From NCBI GenBank assembly GCA_025451425.1, contig JANWKK010000194.1:1-8706 (forward strand): DNA of 8,706 nucleotides, given 5' to 3'. Made by a program: the position numbers and the translations under genes. The stretch comes from Gemmatimonadaceae bacterium (lineage in GTDB: Bacteria > Gemmatimonadota > Gemmatimonadetes > Gemmatimonadales > Gemmatimonadaceae). Under the pieces are notes generated by a model. The model was not told where the DNA came from. It did no database searches and saw only the letters and a program-made list of their open reading frames with translations. Positions 6,255 through 8,706 of the stretch are shown one piece after another; the stretch's first letter is position 1, and every line of letters begins with the position of its first letter.

Positions 6255-8039
6255 ATGGCGACGACCGCGACAGGTACTTCTGCGTACACTCACGACCACG
6301 GCCACGCGCATGTGGACGATCGGTCCTTCATTCGCAAATACATCTTCTCCACCGATCACAAGGTTATCGGGATTCAGTTCTTGATCATGAGTCTCTCGTT
6401 CTTGCTGCTCGGTGGCACGCTGGCGATGGTGATGCGTTGGCAGCTCGGATTCCCCGGCAGACCGTTGCCCGGTGGAACGCTCCTCCCCGAGACGTACACG
6501 AACAACGGCGTCGTGCTGCCGGAGTTCTACAACTCGGCGGTCACGATGCACGGCACGTTCATGGTCTTCTTCGCGATCATGCCCCTGCTCGTCGGTGTGT
6601 TTGGCAACTACTTAATTCCGCTCAAGATCGGCGCGCCGGACATGGCGTTCCCGCGCATCAACATGGCGTCGTTCTGGACGGCGGTGCCGGCGGGATTGCT
6701 GATGCTCGCTGGGTTTTTTGTTGAGGGAGGCAGCGCCGCCGCAGGCTGGACCTCATACGCACCCCTAAGCGCGAGGTCAGATCTTACTGGGGTTCACCTG
6801 GGACAGATATTCTGGTGTCTGAGCCTGATCATTCTCGGACTCTCGTCGATCATGGGATCGTTCAACTACATAACGACCGTGATCAACATGCGGGCGCCGG
6901 GCATGAACTGGTTCCGGCTGCCGTTGAGCATCTGGGCATTGTTTGTCACGGCTTGTCTGGTGTTGCTCGCGATTCCAGTCTTATCGGGCGCGGCGATCCT
7001 GTTGCTGTTCGACCAGACGATCGGGACGCACTTCTTCGATCCGCAAGCCGGCGGGCAGCCGCTGCTCTGGCAGCACCTGTTCTGGTTCTTCGGCCACCCC
7101 GAGGTCTATATCCTGATCTTGCCCGGGATGGGAATGGTGTCCGATATCATCGCCAATGGTGCGAGGAAACCGGTCTTTGGATATACGTCGATGGTGCTCG
7201 CGATCATCGCGATCGGCTTCCTCGGCTGGGGCGTGTGGGGACACCACATGTTCCAGAGCGGCATGAATCCGACGCTCGGCACGACATTCATGATTTCGAC
7301 GTTGCTCATCGCCGTGCCATCCGCGATCAAGACGTTTAACTGGTTAGGCACGATCTGGCAGGGGAACATCACGTTTCATGTGCCCATGCTGCACGCCCTC
7401 GCGTTTGTTTCAATGTTTGTCATCGGCGGCTTGAGCGGCGTGTTCATGGCCGCCTCGCCATTCGATATCTACATCCACGACACGTATTTTATTGTCGCAC
7501 ACCTTCATTACGTGTTGTTTGGTGGAAGCCTGTTCGCGATCTTTGCCGCCGTCACGTACTGGTACCCGAAGATGTTCGGGCGGCTGATGAATCCGTTCTG
7601 GGGCAGGGTGCACTTCTGGCTGACGTTCGTGTTCTACAACTGCACCTTCTTCCCGATGCACCAGCTCGGATTGCACGGGCACATGCGGCGCATCTACGAT
7701 CCGACGCAGTACGCGTTCCTCAAAGAGATGCAGCCGGTGAACCAGTTCATCTCGATCAGCGCGTTCTGTCTGTTCGCGACGCAGATCATCTTCGCCGCAA
7801 ACTTCATCATCAGCTGGTTCAAGGGTGAGAAAGCGCCGATGAACCCGTGGCTGGACAACGGATTGGAGTGGACGGTGTCGTCGCCACCCCCGCACGGCAA
7901 TTTCGGTGACGTGGTTCCAACGGTCTATCGCGGACCGTACGAGTACAGCTCACCGCATTCCGATCAGGACTACATCCCGCAGAACATGCCGATGCCCGGC
8001 GGAATGGGCACGGCACATCCACAACCCGCTGGCGACTGA
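6255..8039 (+). CDS. coxA: cytochrome c oxidase subunit I (A1-type heme-copper oxidase)
   Basis: 594 residues, with the full set of catalytic residues. Low-spin heme a ligands are His99 (TMHGTF) and His418; the heme a3 ligand is His416 (HDTYFIVAHLHYV). CuB ligands are His281, His330 and His331, and Tyr285 in GHPEVYI is the residue cross-linked to His281 in this family. Glu283 in the same motif marks the A1 family. The D-pathway Asp129 and Asn136 (GAPDMAFPRIN) and the K-pathway Lys359 (PSAIKTFNW) are present, so a proton pump is expected. The K-path Thr usually found after HHM-F/Y is Gln334. The N-terminus has a small His cluster (THDHGHAH, 12-19). The C-terminal tail (about 523-594) is Pro/Gly-rich with the common LEWTVSSPPP motif. 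It reduces O2 to water in the inner membrane. It lies 11 bases after coxB and 10 before coxC. Confidence 0.98.
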   Translation: MATTATGTSAYTHDHGHAHVDDRSFIRKYIFSTDHKVIGIQFLIMSLSFLLLGGTLAMVMRWQLGFPGRPLPGGTLLPETYTNNGVVLPEFYNSAVTMHGTFMVFFAIMPLLVGVFGNYLIPLKIGAPDMAFPRINMASFWTAVPAGLLMLAGFFVEGGSAAAGWTSYAPLSARSDLTGVHLGQIFWCLSLIILGLSSIMGSFNYITTVINMRAPGMNWFRLPLSIWALFVTACLVLLAIPVLSGAAILLLFDQTIGTHFFDPQAGGQPLLWQHLFWFFGHPEVYILILPGMGMVSDIIANGARKPVFGYTSMVLAIIAIGFLGWGVWGHHMFQSGMNPTLGTTFMISTLLIAVPSAIKTFNWLGTIWQGNITFHVPMLHALAFVSMFVIGGLSGVFMAASPFDIYIHDTYFIVAHLHYVLFGGSLFAIFAAVTYWYPKMFGRLMNPFWGRVHFWLTFVFYNCTFFPMHQLGLHGHMRRIYDPTQYAFLKEMQPVNQFISISAFCLFATQIIFAANFIISWFKGEKAPMNPWLDNGLEWTVSSPPPHGNFGDVVPTVYRGPYEYSSPHSDQDYIPQNMPMPGGMGTAHPQPAGD

Positions 8040-8044
8040 GGAGG
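8038..8044 (+). promoter_or_regulatory. ribosome binding site deciding the coxC start
   Basis: GAGGAGG overlaps the coxA stop and ends 5 bases before the ATG at 8050. It rules out an in-frame ATG at 7906, which would add 48 residues of coxA shadow. Confidence 0.8.
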
Positions 8045-8049
8045 CAGAC

Positions 8050-8661
8050 ATGGCGCACGCCGCAATGCACGAAGACGTCATGCTCCCGCCGCCATCGCGT
8101 GCGGCTGGAGCAGGTGTCTACAATGAAAAACTTGGGATGTGGATCTTCCTCGGCTCGGAGGTGATGTTCTTCACCGCGCTGATCGGGACATACGTGATTC
8201 TGCGCTTTGCGCACCCCTCGTCGTGGAAGCCACCCGGTGTGGTGTTGAACATACCGGTAACCGCGGTGAACACGTTCCTGCTGATCTGCAGCTCGGTGAC
8301 GATGGTGAAAGCCTTCGCCGCCGCGCAGGACGGTTTTCTAAAGCAACTTCGTCTCTGGCTGCTCGCGACGGTGATCATTGGAGCCACGTTCGTCGGTATT
8401 CAGGGTTATGAATACACGCATCTGATCGAGAAGGGCTTCGTGCCGTCCGAGGGCTTGTACGGCTCGACGTTCTACACGATGACGGGCTTTCACGGCTTCC
8501 ACGTGTCGATCGGCGTGATCTGCATGATCTTCGTCACCCAGAAGGCGTTTCGCGGGAAGTACACGCAAGCCGATCACCGCGGCGTCGAGGTGATTGGATT
8601 GTATTGGCACTTCGTCGACCTCGTCTGGATCATCTTGTTTACGATCGTTTACCTGATCTGA
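8050..8661 (+). CDS. coxC: cytochrome c oxidase subunit III
   Basis: 203 residues with five predicted membrane helices (about 29-51, 67-89, 101-121, 140-163 and 181-202). This is the short form of subunit III, without the first two helices of the seven-helix mitochondrial type. Recognisable family motifs are LGMWIFLGSEVMFF (28-41, with Glu37), TFYTMTGFHGFHV (140-152) and VIGLYWHFVDLVWIILF (181-197, with His187 and Asp190). Subunit III binds subunit I and stabilises turnover and proton uptake; it holds no redox cofactor. The start follows a strong GAGGAGG. No subunit IV or assembly gene is visible in the remaining 45 bases, so the operon may continue beyond the window. Confidence 0.96.
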   Translation: MAHAAMHEDVMLPPPSRAAGAGVYNEKLGMWIFLGSEVMFFTALIGTYVILRFAHPSSWKPPGVVLNIPVTAVNTFLLICSSVTMVKAFAAAQDGFLKQLRLWLLATVIIGATFVGIQGYEYTHLIEKGFVPSEGLYGSTFYTMTGFHGFHVSIGVICMIFVTQKAFRGKYTQADHRGVEVIGLYWHFVDLVWIILFTIVYLI

Positions 8662-8669
8662 AGAACCAA

Positions 8670-8690
8670 GGGGCTAGGGGTTAGGGGCTA
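8670..8690. repeat. three tandem GGGGYTA heptads
   Basis: GGGGCTA, GGGGTTA and GGGGCTA run head to tail just after the coxC stop. The array may continue in altered form past the window edge. Three G4 runs are present on this strand, one short of the usual four for an intramolecular quadruplex. Confidence 0.7.
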
Positions 8691-8702
8691 GAGCCTAGCT
8701 CC
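8684..8702 (+). terminator. possible hairpin after coxC
   Basis: GGGGCTAG (8684-8691) can pair with CTAGCTCC (8695-8702) across a 3-base loop, with one G-U pair in RNA. It lies 22 bases after the coxC stop, a reasonable place for a terminator. The four bases visible after it (TCCC) are not a U-tract, so an intrinsic terminator cannot be claimed. Confidence 0.3.
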
Positions 8703-8706
8703 TCCC

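Noticed and set aside
7410..7895. 161-codon minus-strand frame opposite coxA
   Set aside because: Arg/His/Glu-rich mirror of membrane-helix codons, opposite heme ligand motifs of coxA.
7906..8049. In-frame 5' extension of coxC to an ATG at 7906
   Set aside because: It overlaps the coxA tail; the strong GAGGAGG before 8050 marks the real start.

Overview
The window holds one strand-uniform, tightly packed block of eight + strand genes that reads as a membrane electron-transport operon. In order: the 3' part of a CydA-like (cytochrome bd superfamily) membrane subunit; a membrane-anchored diheme cytochrome c; a three-helix membrane monoheme cytochrome c; a diheme cytochrome c with an ethylbenzene-dehydrogenase-type heme b domain; a cupredoxin-like lipoprotein; and subunits II, I and III of an aa3-type (A1 family) cytochrome c oxidase. 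The DNA is GC-rich. The order CydA-like / cytochromes c / EB_dh cytochrome / cupredoxin lipoprotein / coxBAC looks to me like an aerobic soil-type bacterium, most likely Gemmatimonadota. That taxonomic guess is inference from gene order and composition, not from a search.

Layout: 2-1075 CydA-like (5' end cut by the window edge); 1080-1877 diheme cyt c; 1874-2734 membrane cyt c; 2731-4755 EB_dh cyt c (functional start uncertain, 2731 or 3163); 4752-5558 cupredoxin lipoprotein; 5560-6243 coxB; 6255-8039 coxA; 8050-8661 coxC; 8662-8706 non-coding tail with a GGGGYTA heptad repeat. Neighbouring genes overlap by ATGA or are 1-11 bases apart, so co-transcription and translational coupling are likely. 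The one exception is 2735-3162, where 428 bases separate the end of the membrane cytochrome c gene from the signal peptide of the next one. That stretch carries a 229-bp element with 37-bp inverted terminal repeats (36 of 37 positions complementary) built from TCAGCGG-like units.

How the genes may work together (inference): the oxidase subunit II has CuA but no fused heme c domain, so it needs external donors. The upstream genes supply five c hemes, one probable b heme and a copper protein. No cytochrome b, Rieske protein or alternative complex III subunit lies in the window. In the CydA-like protein the usual Glu before the GRQPW motif appears to be replaced by Ser, which hints that it is not an O2-reducing bd oxidase. 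The cluster could therefore be a bc1-independent quinol-to-cytochrome-c-to-aa3 module. The two most unusual points are this possible respiratory module and the inverted-repeat element, which seems to have split a strong ribosome binding site and ATG from the signal peptide of the gene they serve.
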